DNA of 64,000 bases from UBA6168 sp965222975 (GTDB lineage Bacteria; Bacteroidota; Bacteroidia; Chitinophagales; Saprospiraceae): positions 186,001 to 250,000 of the forward strand of contig CBDCVJ010000041.1 in NCBI GenBank assembly GCA_965222975.1, written 5' to 3'. Position 1 is the first letter of the stretch, and every line of letters begins with the position of its first letter. The position numbers were made by a program, and so were the translations under genes. Shown in pieces: positions 44,601 through 53,173 of this stretch. The notes below the pieces were generated by a model. It did no database searches. It saw only the letters and a list, made by a program, of their open reading frames with translations, and was not told where the DNA came from.

Positions 44601-44724
44601 CGTCGTCTATGGTGTATTTGTGCTGGAAGGGCTGCTGGGCTGGACATACCGTAGCAAGCAGCATCAAGCATAATGTGGCAAGGAAGGATTGCGTATATTT
44701 TTTTATTTGAAAGGTCATATACAT
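41593..44724 (-). CDS. Two-component sensor histidine kinase with extracellular propeller (LytS-type)
   Basis: The product is 1043 residues. A signal peptide (QSFLATLCLMLLATVCPAQ) is followed by about 700 residues of two-component-regulator propeller repeats (WVRYSSGEVLSRFDG, LWAGRMSQGVAVYD, LWLGTNDGVYLL, LWVGTQEGATRLD). A Y_Y_Y-type domain comes next, then a membrane helix near 786-806. The His_kinase domain has the phospho-acceptor region EPHFINNSLNWIQ with His843; the usual first Asn of NPHFxFNSLN is Glu here. IHAENAVEKGIRGG is the ATP-binding N box. It senses an unknown periplasmic signal and should phosphorylate the overlapping LytTR regulator. Confidence 0.92.
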   Translation of the reverse strand: MYMTFQIKKYTQSFLATLCLMLLATVCPAQQPFQHKYTIDDGLPFAEVDGIQFTKNGEAWVRYSSGEVLSRFDGINWTHYRLDEMRLPLGLVFVSEDENGIWFQSGPNHERRVACLTPSGEWKKYYLEGRFSIYFTQKNNSPYFVDDQFYSYQYDAETDQFIRSEIPLYVLDTAKGESFRGIYTTDDKAPTLAIKISPENNVLLRYGKGFQYSLVAPVHNFHPAFLVGKDLRGLFSKNGQWLWWDGSKSKALEITLPNGSKGKPLHGALLNFFGSKRNLYSKTGIVVEDPATGVFYLYGIDSNGNTQLLLRQLAKDCFSDTFSQDKHGHWWYGTSSGLVRTDQSQLVFHENMPGMVTGLHAIGEDGAGNIWMGGYTGAGGFTVYDGYNLQRHSTKYPTMPVLPNTCRSTSGALYFFVETPTGIMAVKEGQLIPINIPMNERGHIVLGFYFHPLSNSQIALGLAGNGLGIATETNGLISSIKTIGKGKGMLLDNVLTVSEDQGGRLWAGRMSQGVAVYDPQRDTAVTWLRSPEMPNSVGAMATCVDENGTLWLGTNDGVYLLRNAQEFDYLKENLFGHLEKIPLPGTDDGWVNFVKNSERYIVFGTNSGVYFFDKNYHDERPRIFSMMFGKDIAGGGAEQNAVLLDSKGMLWVGTQEGATRLDLSQLQFDTSATSIKLISFQAGDSPIPVNGNDLGSLPYSKRNMRFSFAPSGNDRLKDNLFYDVFVVNADGDTLFQRLSTHQKSGFQIDHLPYGDYTLYLVAYKHNVLSGQSAYHFEVPKLWEERPIVWVLGSVLLFGTLFYFYWENSKKQKIILRYQLDAEKSKRERDGLKVQALSNFFEPHFINNSLNWIQARYRNDPETATVVGRLAENVTILYNNTQDGKTFHPLTQELVLLKNYLMVQQVRFKGDLSVHYDILEEKLLAPYSVPAMLLQIHAENAVEKGIRGGTGKGRVSIAISLSDNGCQIKIEDEGRGRPREVIENGNGRKGSTAVMDNLIALLNAYNKEPIMVKYEDHIFNNPLRGGYGTRVVIFIPKNYNYELS

Positions 44725-45287
44725 CGGTTGGTTGCCACGGCAAGATAGGGCAGTGGGTCAATGTGTGGGCATTTTTGGGCATGAAATGATGGGGGGCGGG
44801 GCATGAAAGAATGGAATGGGGGGATGAATAATGTTCGCGTACTGCCGTACTCCCGATCGACAGGCTCTTTACCGTTACCGAACGGGAGTTCGGTAGTACG
44901 TGCTTTTGGTGTCGGCCTGTCAATATAGCCCATTCCCAATGAGGTTTTTATATACATTTTTTTAAGGGTGCACCATTTGTTTCATGGCGTTGAAACGGCG
45001 TTTCATGGCCTGTTTCCTTTTGCTTCGTGGGGGAGCAACGAGAGGGGTTTGTTTTTTGGGGATGTTTGTGTTGTCGTTGGGGGATTGATACAAGAATAGA
45101 AAACGGGCAACGGCAAGGTTGAGAATTACTTTGTCAGCATACCAGCTTTTATGGCATACAGCGCCGCCCCAAAAAATCAGTTTTCACTCGTTTGGCTTTT
45201 GATGGCCAGTGGTCATTTGCTCTAGTATAATACACCTTCACATAAATTAAAATCAAATTCTTAAACCTATTCAAAACTCAACTATCC
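44725..45287. other. Gene-free region with a hairpin between divergent genes
   Basis: An 18-bp inverted repeat at 44838-44855 and 44883-44900 (16 of 18 matched) contains GTAC-rich ends and ACTCCCG/CGGGAGT. The region divides the histidine kinase from the adhesin gene and must hold both promoters, but I see no full TAnnTTTG box. Confidence 0.45.
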
Positions 45288-48200
45288 ATGAAACAACCAT
45301 TACTTTTTAACGACAACCGCTTTAGGAATCTCTTCTTTTTGCTTTTCCAATTATTTCTCTTGAATTCCATAGTCGCCCAATGCCCTCCCGGGAATGTAAA
45401 TCTTCTTACTCAGTCAGATGTTGATGATTTTGTGGCTAATTATCCGGGGTGCAGTTCAATCACGGGAACCTTGGAAATTGGCTCATTTGGCGGCCCTACA
45501 GATATCAATGATTTAAGTGCTTTAACATTCCTGAACGTTATTACAGGTGACCTAAACATTGCATCCAATCCATTGCTCACTAGTTTCACTGGCTTGGGCA
45601 ATATTACAAGCATAGGAGGCGGTTTACAGGTAGTGTCTAATCCATTGATTGGCAGTTTGGATGTATTTGGAAATATCAACTCTTTAGGTGGGGTGTTAAA
45701 TATTTACGATTGCGATGGCCTGTCAGATTTAAGCGGATTGGAACAGTTGGCTAGTGTTGGTGGGGAAACTCAATTTGCTTATAATGACAATTTAACCAGT
45801 TTGAATGGATTGAATTCGCTCACTTCAATTAACGCTGGATTGTACATCCAATTTAATCCTTCGCTATCAAGCCTAGTGGCTCTGGACCAAATGACCCTGT
45901 TAAATGGCGCACTTACCATAACCCACAATGGACAACTTTCTGCATTGACGGGTTTGGAAAACATAACTACATTATCTGGGCCACTCGATTTTAGGTTCAA
46001 TCCTTTGCTTACTACTTGTGAGGTGCAGAGTATCTGTTCCTATCTAAATAATGGTGGTTCTTCGCTTGTTTTTTCCAATGGGTCAGGCTGTAATACCGAG
46101 GCAGAAATTATTGCCCTTTGTACGCCCCCTCCTGCTTGCACCAACCTAAGCCAACCTGTCAACGGTGCTACAACTGTACCTCCGCTTACCGACCTTGTTT
46201 GGGATGCCGTTCCAGATGCCACTGGTTATCTATTAAGTGTTGGTACAACTTCGGGAGGAACCGATATTGTGGACAACTTAGATTTGGGCAACATTACCAC
46301 TTACGACCTACCATCCATCCTGCCCTACCTCACCACTATTTATGTCACTATCATTCCGTATAATGGAAGTGGGGCTGCCTCGGGCTGCATCGAAGAGTCC
46401 TTTACCACGGCAGATCAGTGCCCAACCGGCACTGTACAGATCGGTAACCAGACTGATATGGATGCCTTCATCGTTATCTACCCCAACTGTACAGATTTAA
46501 GTGGTAGTATCAGTATTAATGAACTGTTTTCTGGGAACGGTGGAAGCCTCTTCAACTTGAACGGATTGAGCAGTATCCAATCCATTGCCGGAAATGTATG
46601 GATAGAATGGAACCCGAACCTGGCAAGCCTAACTGGCCTCGAAAACCTGCAATCAATTGGGGGGGCATTTCAAATCAATCAAAATAGTGGGCTGCTGAGC
46701 CTTGATGGTTTAGACAACCTGAATTCAGTCGGAAGTTTTGTCTATATGTCTGGAAATTCGTCCCTTGCTGATATTTCAGCACTTGGAAACCTTACTTTCA
46801 ACGGCATAGATGATGGGTTGGGCATTGTGAACAATGGCTCTTTGACCAACTTGCAAGGTTTGGGAAACGTGTACGAGGTTGATTTCCTCAATCTGAGCGA
46901 CAATGCCTTGTTGAGCGATATCAGCGCGTTATCGAACCTTACCCATGTCCAATCGACACTGCGGATTTCCAACAATGACCAACTTTCGGATATCAGCGCT
47001 TTTGGGGCTCTTGACCGGATTGAAGGGAATTTTGAGGTAAAAGACAACGAGTTGATAACCAGCCTGCTGCCCTTTAGTAGCCTGACCCATCTCGGACAAA
47101 ACTTGGTCATTACTGACAACCCTGTGTTGTCGATATGTGAGGCCTCCGCTGTCTGTGACTTTCTTGCAAGCCCTCAAGGTACGATTGACATTAGCGGCAA
47201 TGCAACCGGCTGCTTCGATCAGGCCGAGGTCCAAGCAGCCTGCGCCCCGCCTGAACCTGATATAAATATCGTTGGTGGCATTTATGATATTCTTAATGGC
47301 GACATCACGCCAAATACCGATGATGGTACTGACTTCGAAATCGTTTGTGATCCAGGGGGGGCTGAAACACACAACTTTCATATCCAAAACCTCGGCAATG
47401 CAGATTTGACCTGGACTGGCCTATCTTCTGATAACCCTGATTTCGCTGCACTGCATGGTTTTTCCCTACCTGTAACATTGGCCCCTGGTGAAGCTGCTAT
47501 GTTTTGGGTGACATTCGATCCGGCACTGCCAGGTGCACAATCGGCGACTATTACCATAAATAATGATGATACTGACGAAAACCCTTATACTTTTCTGGTT
47601 CAGGGCATTGGAGAAAATTTGCAGACTTGGTATGTGGACATGGACAATGATGGGTATGGTGACGGCTCAATCAGTTTAGAAGATTGTGTTCAGCCTACTG
47701 GTTATGTGAGCGACAACACCGACTGCAATGATTTAGATGCTTCTGTCAATCCAGGAGCTGTGGAAATATGTAACTACATAGACGATAACTGCGATGGGCA
47801 AATTGACGAAGGTGTTCTAATATTGTTCTACAAAGACCTTGATAACGATGGTTATTCAGATGGTACAACATTGGAAGCCTGTACACCACCCAGCGGTTAT
47901 AAACTTCCTTCTGAACTTATCGATATTACTGGTGATTGTGACGATGACGACCCTGATGAATACCCCGGACAAATTTGGTACAAAGACAAAGATGATGACG
48001 GTTATTCCGACGGGACTATGAAAGTCAAGTGTTCAAGGTCTCCAGGTTATAAATTGAGTTCTGAATTGATTGCTGTTGATGGCGATTGCGACGATGATAT
48101 TGATACTATTTATCCAAATGCTCCTGAGCTTTGTAATGGATTGGATGATGATTGTGATGGCATCATTGACAACGGTGCACCTACTGGGCAAACCTACATA

Positions 48201-48953
48201 GGTGATTTGACACTTTCCTCCCAAGCAGATGTTGATGATTTTCCAGTATGCTATTCAACAATTGATGGAAAACTGACCATTAAAGGAAATACAGTTGAAA
48301 GCCTATCGAACCTTGCTAATTTAACCGAAATTACTGGTGATTTGGAAATCAAGCTTACTAAGCTTACGGACTTATCAGGTTTAGATGGGCTTGAAACCAT
48401 TGGGGGGACCTTGCTTATTTCCAAAAATAACAAGGGGGATAAGCTTTCTTCTCTTGCAGGGCTACAGACCTTGGGCAGTGTTGGAGGTGACCTCTTTGTT
48501 TATCAAAATTCTAATTTGTCCGATTGTTGTGCTATTTATGACCTGCTGAATACCCCAGGGGCAATTGCCGGCGCGGTAAACATTTATTCTAATAAATCAG
48601 GTTGCGACAATGTTCCCGATGTTAATGCAGCTTGTGGCGGTAATTCTTTGATCGGCCAAAATGATGGTCAGTTTCAGTCTGGAACTATAAATCACTTTGA
48701 AAAAGAGGAGGAGATCAATGTTTATCCTAATCCTGTATCTACTGATTTTCAAGTAATTATTGATCAAAAATTTTCACAGGGATACCTTCGACTATTTGAT
48801 CTTCAAGGAAGACTGGCGCAACAAATGGTTGTGAACCCGGGACTTCACACTAATGCATTTACAGTGAAAAATGAACATCTTAAATCTGGGGTTTATCTTT
48901 TACTGGTGGTTTTAGATGAAAAAAACTATACCTATAAATTGGTTGTAGAATAG
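45288..48953 (+). CDS. Secreted T9SS adhesin-like protein with L-domain-like repeats and MopE-type motifs
   Basis: The product is 1221 residues. A signal peptide (NLFFLLFQLFLLNSIVAQ) is followed by two blocks of receptor-L-like leucine repeats (LTGLENLQSIGGAFQINQN, ISALGNLTFN). Residues ~660-780 are a choice-of-anchor type domain (NFHIQNLGNADLTWTGL). Three Ca-binding-like metal motifs come next (WYVDMDNDGYGDG, NPGAVEICNYIDDNCDG, ELCNGLDDDCDG). A third short L-type block precedes a type A T9SS sorting domain (NVYPNPVSTDFQVII ... YTYKLVVE). It should be exported through the outer membrane and attached to the surface. Ligand unknown. Confidence 0.88.
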   Translation: MKQPLLFNDNRFRNLFFLLFQLFLLNSIVAQCPPGNVNLLTQSDVDDFVANYPGCSSITGTLEIGSFGGPTDINDLSALTFLNVITGDLNIASNPLLTSFTGLGNITSIGGGLQVVSNPLIGSLDVFGNINSLGGVLNIYDCDGLSDLSGLEQLASVGGETQFAYNDNLTSLNGLNSLTSINAGLYIQFNPSLSSLVALDQMTLLNGALTITHNGQLSALTGLENITTLSGPLDFRFNPLLTTCEVQSICSYLNNGGSSLVFSNGSGCNTEAEIIALCTPPPACTNLSQPVNGATTVPPLTDLVWDAVPDATGYLLSVGTTSGGTDIVDNLDLGNITTYDLPSILPYLTTIYVTIIPYNGSGAASGCIEESFTTADQCPTGTVQIGNQTDMDAFIVIYPNCTDLSGSISINELFSGNGGSLFNLNGLSSIQSIAGNVWIEWNPNLASLTGLENLQSIGGAFQINQNSGLLSLDGLDNLNSVGSFVYMSGNSSLADISALGNLTFNGIDDGLGIVNNGSLTNLQGLGNVYEVDFLNLSDNALLSDISALSNLTHVQSTLRISNNDQLSDISAFGALDRIEGNFEVKDNELITSLLPFSSLTHLGQNLVITDNPVLSICEASAVCDFLASPQGTIDISGNATGCFDQAEVQAACAPPEPDINIVGGIYDILNGDITPNTDDGTDFEIVCDPGGAETHNFHIQNLGNADLTWTGLSSDNPDFAALHGFSLPVTLAPGEAAMFWVTFDPALPGAQSATITINNDDTDENPYTFLVQGIGENLQTWYVDMDNDGYGDGSISLEDCVQPTGYVSDNTDCNDLDASVNPGAVEICNYIDDNCDGQIDEGVLILFYKDLDNDGYSDGTTLEACTPPSGYKLPSELIDITGDCDDDDPDEYPGQIWYKDKDDDGYSDGTMKVKCSRSPGYKLSSELIAVDGDCDDDIDTIYPNAPELCNGLDDDCDGIIDNGAPTGQTYIGDLTLSSQADVDDFPVCYSTIDGKLTIKGNTVESLSNLANLTEITGDLEIKLTKLTDLSGLDGLETIGGTLLISKNNKGDKLSSLAGLQTLGSVGGDLFVYQNSNLSDCCAIYDLLNTPGAIAGAVNIYSNKSGCDNVPDVNAACGGNSLIGQNDGQFQSGTINHFEKEEEINVYPNPVSTDFQVIIDQKFSQGYLRLFDLQGRLAQQMVVNPGLHTNAFTVKNEHLKSGVYLLLVVLDEKNYTYKLVVE

Positions 48954-49026
48954 TTGATCCTTAGGCAAGTGGTGGATATCCAAGGACTGATTGGTCACCA
49001 TTTTTGAAAACTTTCATTGATAAAAT

Positions 49027-49061
49027 TAGGTCATTCCGAATTCATTCGGGATGACCTATTT
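49027..49061. terminator. Terminator between convergent genes
   Basis: TAGGTCATTCCGAA pairs with TTCGGGATGACCTA around a 4-base loop, followed by TTTTCTT. It fits the adhesin gene, and possibly the convergent kinase gene as well. Confidence 0.7.
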
Positions 49062-49102
49062 TCTTCAGCACAAATAACAAACCCTTGGAAACTTTGAACA
49101 CG

Positions 49103-49762
49103 CTACCCCCTCACTTCCACTGCCACCGCCGCCCGGTGCACCCCCTTCGAATAAGACCGCCTCATCAGTCCGGTAATCTGCTTGTAAGCAACCTTATCTT
49201 CCTGAAAATCAACGCCATTTACATCAATGATCAAGATGGGGAATTCCTTTTCCGTTTTAAAATAATTAAAATAAGCGTCCTGCAAAGATTGAAGATAGGC
49301 GGGTTTGATGTTCCGCTCAAAGTCCCTTCCCCGCTTATCGATGTTGTTGAGAATATCGTCCACGTTCCGGTGGAGATAGACAAGCAAGTCAGGCTTGGCA
49401 AACGTTGAATTGAGGGTATGGAAAAGTCGCTGGAAAAGTCGGAACTCCTCCCCATTCAGGTTGTTTTTGGCAAAAAGGAGGGTTTTGATAAAAAAGTAAT
49501 CGGAAACGATGAGCTGTGGAAATAGTTCCAGTTGCGACAGTGTCTCTTGGAGTTGCTTGTGCCGTTCGGTCATAAAAAACAGTTCAACAGGAAATGCATA
49601 CCGCTCGGGGTTTTTGTAAAAAGGAGGAAGGAAAGGGTTGTCCGTGAACTGTTCCAAGATCAAGCGGCAGTCGTGGTCGGATTCCAATTGCTTGCACAGG
49701 GTCGTTTTACCTGCGCCAATATTGCCTTCTATAGCGATAAAATTATGTGGAAAGTACTTCAT
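49103..49762 (-). CDS. Deoxynucleoside kinase family protein
   Basis: The product is 219 residues from ATG 49762, where the family homology begins. NFIAIEGNIGAGKTTLCKQL is the P-loop, LEQFTDNPFLPPFY and PVELFFMTERHKQL the dNK substrate region, SDYFFIKTLLFA the DRS-like stretch, and NNIDKRGRDFE the lid. It phosphorylates deoxynucleosides for salvage; which base is unclear. It lies 59 bp after folK in the same direction. Confidence 0.9.
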   Translation of the reverse strand: MKYFPHNFIAIEGNIGAGKTTLCKQLESDHDCRLILEQFTDNPFLPPFYKNPERYAFPVELFFMTERHKQLQETLSQLELFPQLIVSDYFFIKTLLFAKNNLNGEEFRLFQRLFHTLNSTFAKPDLLVYLHRNVDDILNNIDKRGRDFERNIKPAYLQSLQDAYFNYFKTEKEFPILIIDVNGVDFQEDKVAYKQITGLMRRSYSKGVHRAAVAVEVRG

Positions 49763-49821
49763 AACATAGTTGACAGTAAATGCTTGACAGTCGATGGCCT
49801 TCTCATCTTCCCAATTTTTTC

Positions 49822-50334
49822 TCAAACGCCCACAAGCTCACGTTCTTCTAGCATGACCACTTCTAGATCATCTTCCGATTCCAAGTATAATTCTTCTATG
49901 GTTTTTTTGAAAATGGGATGACGCTTCAAAGGTGCTATTTCCAGCATAGGTATCAGTACAAAATTGCGGCGGTGGATATGCGGGTGCGGGATGGTCAGTT
50001 TGGGTGTGGAAATTTTTACATGGGCGTAAAAGAGAATGTCAATATCTATTAGCCTCGATTGCCATTTCTTTTGTTTAGTTCTACCAAGTTCAACTTCAAT
50101 TTCCTTGGTCACTTTCAGCAACTGCAATGGGGATAATGCAGTGACTATTTCGATAGCTTGGTTGATATAATGGGGTTGCTCAACATCACCCCAAGGCTCT
50201 GTCTCGTACAGGCTTGATACTTTGGTGATTTGGCCAGCCCGTTCTTCCAGGAATTGTAGGGCTTTGACTAACGTCGCGGTGCAATCGCCTAAGTTGGCTC
50301 CAGTCAGCAAGTGCGCTTTTTTTAGTTTGGACAT
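49822..50334 (-). CDS. folK: 2-amino-4-hydroxy-6-hydroxymethyldihydropteridine pyrophosphokinase
   Basis: The product is 170 residues with the HPPK signature: LLTGANLGD at the start, VSSLYETEPWGDVEQPHYINQ, SRLIDIDILFY with the Mg-binding Asp pair, and PHPHIHRRNFVL. It transfers pyrophosphate from ATP to the pterin in folate synthesis. A -7 box lies only 7 bp before its ATG. Confidence 0.96.
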   Translation of the reverse strand: MSKLKKAHLLTGANLGDCTATLVKALQFLEERAGQITKVSSLYETEPWGDVEQPHYINQAIEIVTALSPLQLLKVTKEIEVELGRTKQKKWQSRLIDIDILFYAHVKISTPKLTIPHPHIHRRNFVLIPMLEIAPLKRHPIFKKTIEELYLESEDDLEVVMLEERELVGV

Positions 50335-50341
50335 AGTTGGG

Positions 50342-50349
50342 CAAAAGTA
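50342..50349 (-). promoter_or_regulatory. TAnnTTTG -7 box of folK, very close to the start codon
   Basis: On the minus strand TACTTTTG ends 7 bases before the folK ATG. Initiation at the usual distance would give a leader of almost zero length. Confidence 0.5.
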
Positions 50350-50465
50350 ATGACACCAATAGAATTATTTCCTAAAAGACCCAATGTGTGGAAAAAGAAA
50401 TAGTTCGATTAATTTGCAAAAAAAGACCGATTGGTTTATTTTTGGCAAAAATTCTGTTTTCACCA

Positions 50466-51101
50466 ATGAAAAAATCCGATAAGACCCGCCAATTTATCAT
50501 TGAAAAAGCAGCAGTCCTTTTCAATCAAAAAGGCTTCAACGGGACCTCTATGTCCGACATCATGAAAGCTACCAATATGTCGAAAGGAGGAATTTATGGC
50601 AATTTTAAAAGAGATGGCTTGGACAAGAATGGGGTCAAAGAAGAGATTGCCGTGGCAGCATTCGAACATGCAGTAGTGAAAGTTTATACAGAAATCAGCC
50701 ATCGCACAAAGGTCATTGACAATGCCATTGACAAACTAAAGGCCGTCGTTTATTTTTATAAGGAAAGAATATTAAACCCGCCGGTGGAGGGTGGTTGCCC
50801 AATCCAGAACACTTCCATAGAAGCAGGGTACGGCCAGCCCATGTTGAAGGAAAAAGTGCAATACGCCATGTCCGAATGGCATCGCCGGGTCGTCAGGACG
50901 TTGGAAAAAGGCATTGAAAAAGGCGAAGTGAATGATAAGGTTGATCCAAACGAATTTGCCATGCTTTTCATCGGCATGATCGAAGGCGGCATCATGGGGG
51001 CAAGGATATGGGACAGCAAAAAGCCTTTCGACGCCATGTCAACAAAACTGCTCCAACTAATAGAAGAACTCAAACCAGTAGAAAAAGACCAAACGGTTTA
51101 A
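50466..51101 (+). CDS. TetR family transcriptional regulator
   Basis: The product is 211 residues from ATG 50466; the frame to GTG 50388 has no similarity. The helix-turn-helix is clear (QFIIEKAAVLFNQKGFNGTS, IMKATNMSKGGIYGNF). About eight residues (RDGLDKNG) are inserted after GNFK compared with the usual NFKNKEE. The C-terminal part (EGGCPIQNTSIEAG) is the ligand domain type seen with alkylation or fatty-acid-like signals. It probably regulates itself and the hydrolase 25 bp downstream. Confidence 0.9.
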   Translation: MKKSDKTRQFIIEKAAVLFNQKGFNGTSMSDIMKATNMSKGGIYGNFKRDGLDKNGVKEEIAVAAFEHAVVKVYTEISHRTKVIDNAIDKLKAVVYFYKERILNPPVEGGCPIQNTSIEAGYGQPMLKEKVQYAMSEWHRRVVRTLEKGIEKGEVNDKVDPNEFAMLFIGMIEGGIMGARIWDSKKPFDAMSTKLLQLIEELKPVEKDQTV

Positions 51102-51126
51102 TCAACTGGTCACTAATCAACTAATC

Positions 51127-52062
51127 ATGGAAGAAACAAAATTCATCGAAGTGCTTCCTCATTTCCAATTGGAAACCTTGCCGGAAGCGAAGCCCGTTTA
51201 TCCTATGCAAGTTCGTATTGTCCGATTTATGTTCAATACACTGGGTCGGTTGTTCCCAAAGAAAGCTGGAAAGGCAGCTTACAAGTTATTTACACAGCCT
51301 CGCATAAGGGCTGTTCATAGGCAATCGGATGAGGTGCTGGAAAGCGCCCGGTTGTTTGAAATCCTGTATGGCAAGGTCATATTGAAAGCTTATGAATGGG
51401 GTAGGGGAGAAAGAACTGTTTTGTTGGTTCATGGTTGGGAATCTCGGGGTACGGCGCTGCGAGGTTTCGTGCCGGGACTGGTGGCAGCTGGCTATAGAGT
51501 GGTGGCATTTGACGGACCAGCACATGGCAATTCCGGTGGCAAGCGCACCAATTTTGTGGAGTTTGCAGGTGCGGTACGTGCTGTTATTCATCAGTTGGGA
51601 GGAGTGGACAGCATCATTACACATTCGTTTGGTGGGGCGACGACGGTGTTTGCGCTGACGCATTTGGAAACATCATTGGAACTGGAGCGATTGGTTTTGA
51701 TCGGCGTTCCTTCCAATACACAAGAGGTTGTCAACGAGGCATTGGATTTTATGAACGTTCCAAAAGCGGCAAGGCCATATTTCAGAAAAATACTGAAGCA
51801 TAAAGCCAATAATGTTTCATTCGAATTGGTCAATGTGGAGGAAAATCTCGGCAAAGCGAAAGTCGGTTCCATTTTAGTCGTACATGACAAATTCGATAAG
51901 TCTGTTCCTTTTGAATCAGCCGAGCGGATTGTTGAGCGGTGGGATAAAGTGAACCTGATCGTCACGCAGGGTATGGGGCATTTTAAAGTGGTGAAAAATC
52001 CGAAAGTAGTAGAAATGGTGGTGGATTTTGTAAAAAGTGAAGAAAGTGTTGGAATGCTTTAA
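51127..52062 (+). CDS. Alpha/beta hydrolase
   Basis: The product is 311 residues. It has VLLVHGWESRG (oxyanion HG), VVAFDGPAHGNSGG, the nucleophile elbow THSFGGA with Ser in the GxSxG-like HSFGG, VVHDKFDKSVPF (Asp) and QGMGHFKVV (His), a full catalytic triad. It is a cytoplasmic esterase-type enzyme with unknown substrate, in an operon with a TetR regulator, often an induced detoxification pair. Confidence 0.9.
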   Translation: MEETKFIEVLPHFQLETLPEAKPVYPMQVRIVRFMFNTLGRLFPKKAGKAAYKLFTQPRIRAVHRQSDEVLESARLFEILYGKVILKAYEWGRGERTVLLVHGWESRGTALRGFVPGLVAAGYRVVAFDGPAHGNSGGKRTNFVEFAGAVRAVIHQLGGVDSIITHSFGGATTVFALTHLETSLELERLVLIGVPSNTQEVVNEALDFMNVPKAARPYFRKILKHKANNVSFELVNVEENLGKAKVGSILVVHDKFDKSVPFESAERIVERWDKVNLIVTQGMGHFKVVKNPKVVEMVVDFVKSEESVGML

Positions 52063-52216
52063 GGATAATAAATGATGGGGCGATTCAATAATTCGAAGTT
52101 GTCAGGTTTGAAAAAGCATATAAAAATAATTGGGTTTTATCGAATTGTTGAAGTTGGTCAATTGGCGCATTTTATATTGCTGCGCAAACACCAACTTCAT
52201 CAGATAATTTGACATA

Positions 52217-53026
52217 ATGAACAAGGTTATTTTTCTCCTTTGCACAATTTTTCTGATTTTTTCTTGTGAACCCAACCAGCATATCATTTCAATCAATAAA
52301 AATGAGTCTGGATTTTTAGAGTCTTCATTCGATTTTTCAAAATCAGTGGGGCTATTTCTGCAAGCCGCTAAAGAGCAGGCAGATCAGGACAGCACCAAGG
52401 CAATGGCCTACACTCTGATTGCTGGTTTGTATCAAGCAGAAAATAAAGACTCGGTATTCAATTTGTATGAGCGATTGCCCGATTCTTTGAAAATGACATT
52501 GGACAGTCCTGAGCTATTGAAGAATGTTTCGTTGATTGCCGGGTCTAATTTGAAAGAACAATCATCAGGGGTTTCCATTAAAGTGGTATTTAAAAATGAA
52601 AAAAAACTGCATGAGACCTTTGCTCAATTGGAGTATTTGGAAGAAGCTGCAAAGAGAGATTCTGTCATGACAAGGAAATTTGCGACTACCAAGGAGTTTT
52701 TTCCAAAATACTCAATAGATATGGATGCCCGCACCATTCGCCTCCCGCATTCCGATCTGGTGAAAAAAATGGTGAGGGATACTACATTCATCAAGATGTT
52801 CGAGAAGTTTGGTCCAGATGACAATAGGTCAGCACAAGGCTTGAAAATGTTGGAAATGTTATTTGGGGGCAGCATAACGACCATTGTTTATGCACCAGGT
52901 GAAATTATTTTTTCAAATGACCCGAACGCGGTTATTGAAGGAAACAAAATTATTTTCGAAGCCTCGAAAATTGAAATTCTCCAAACGAAGGATACCTTGG
53001 ATCGGATATTAAAATTTAAATACTAA
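52217..53026 (+). CDS. Lipoprotein of unknown function
   Basis: The product is 269 residues. MNKVIFLLCTIFLIFSC is a lipoprotein signal with Cys17. The rest is a mixed fold with no motif I recognise. It sits alone between the hydrolase and the terC gene. Confidence 0.65.
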   Translation: MNKVIFLLCTIFLIFSCEPNQHIISINKNESGFLESSFDFSKSVGLFLQAAKEQADQDSTKAMAYTLIAGLYQAENKDSVFNLYERLPDSLKMTLDSPELLKNVSLIAGSNLKEQSSGVSIKVVFKNEKKLHETFAQLEYLEEAAKRDSVMTRKFATTKEFFPKYSIDMDARTIRLPHSDLVKKMVRDTTFIKMFEKFGPDDNRSAQGLKMLEMLFGGSITTIVYAPGEIIFSNDPNAVIEGNKIIFEASKIEILQTKDTLDRILKFKY

Positions 53027-53084
53027 TCCATTCCCAACTCAAAAGTTTAACTTTCCTTTTTTCGTAAACTTGCGCTCTGATTGG

Positions 53085-53151
53085 TTGCCAGTTGCGGGTT
53101 GCCAGTGGCACAAGTGACATGAACCTTCAACTGGCAACCCGCAACTGGCAA
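53085..53151. repeat. Perfect 22-bp inverted word repeat
   Basis: 53085-53106 (TTGCCAGTTGCGGG...) and 53130-53151 are perfect complements separated by 23 bases, and each arm contains the word TTGCCAGT twice. It ends 22 bp before the terC start. Confidence 0.8.
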
Positions 53152-53173
53152 CAGACAACCAACAACCAACTTT

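Noticed and set aside
41630..44710. Numerous plus-strand frames over the histidine kinase gene
   Set aside because: Overlapped by one continuous 1043-residue protein with clear domains.
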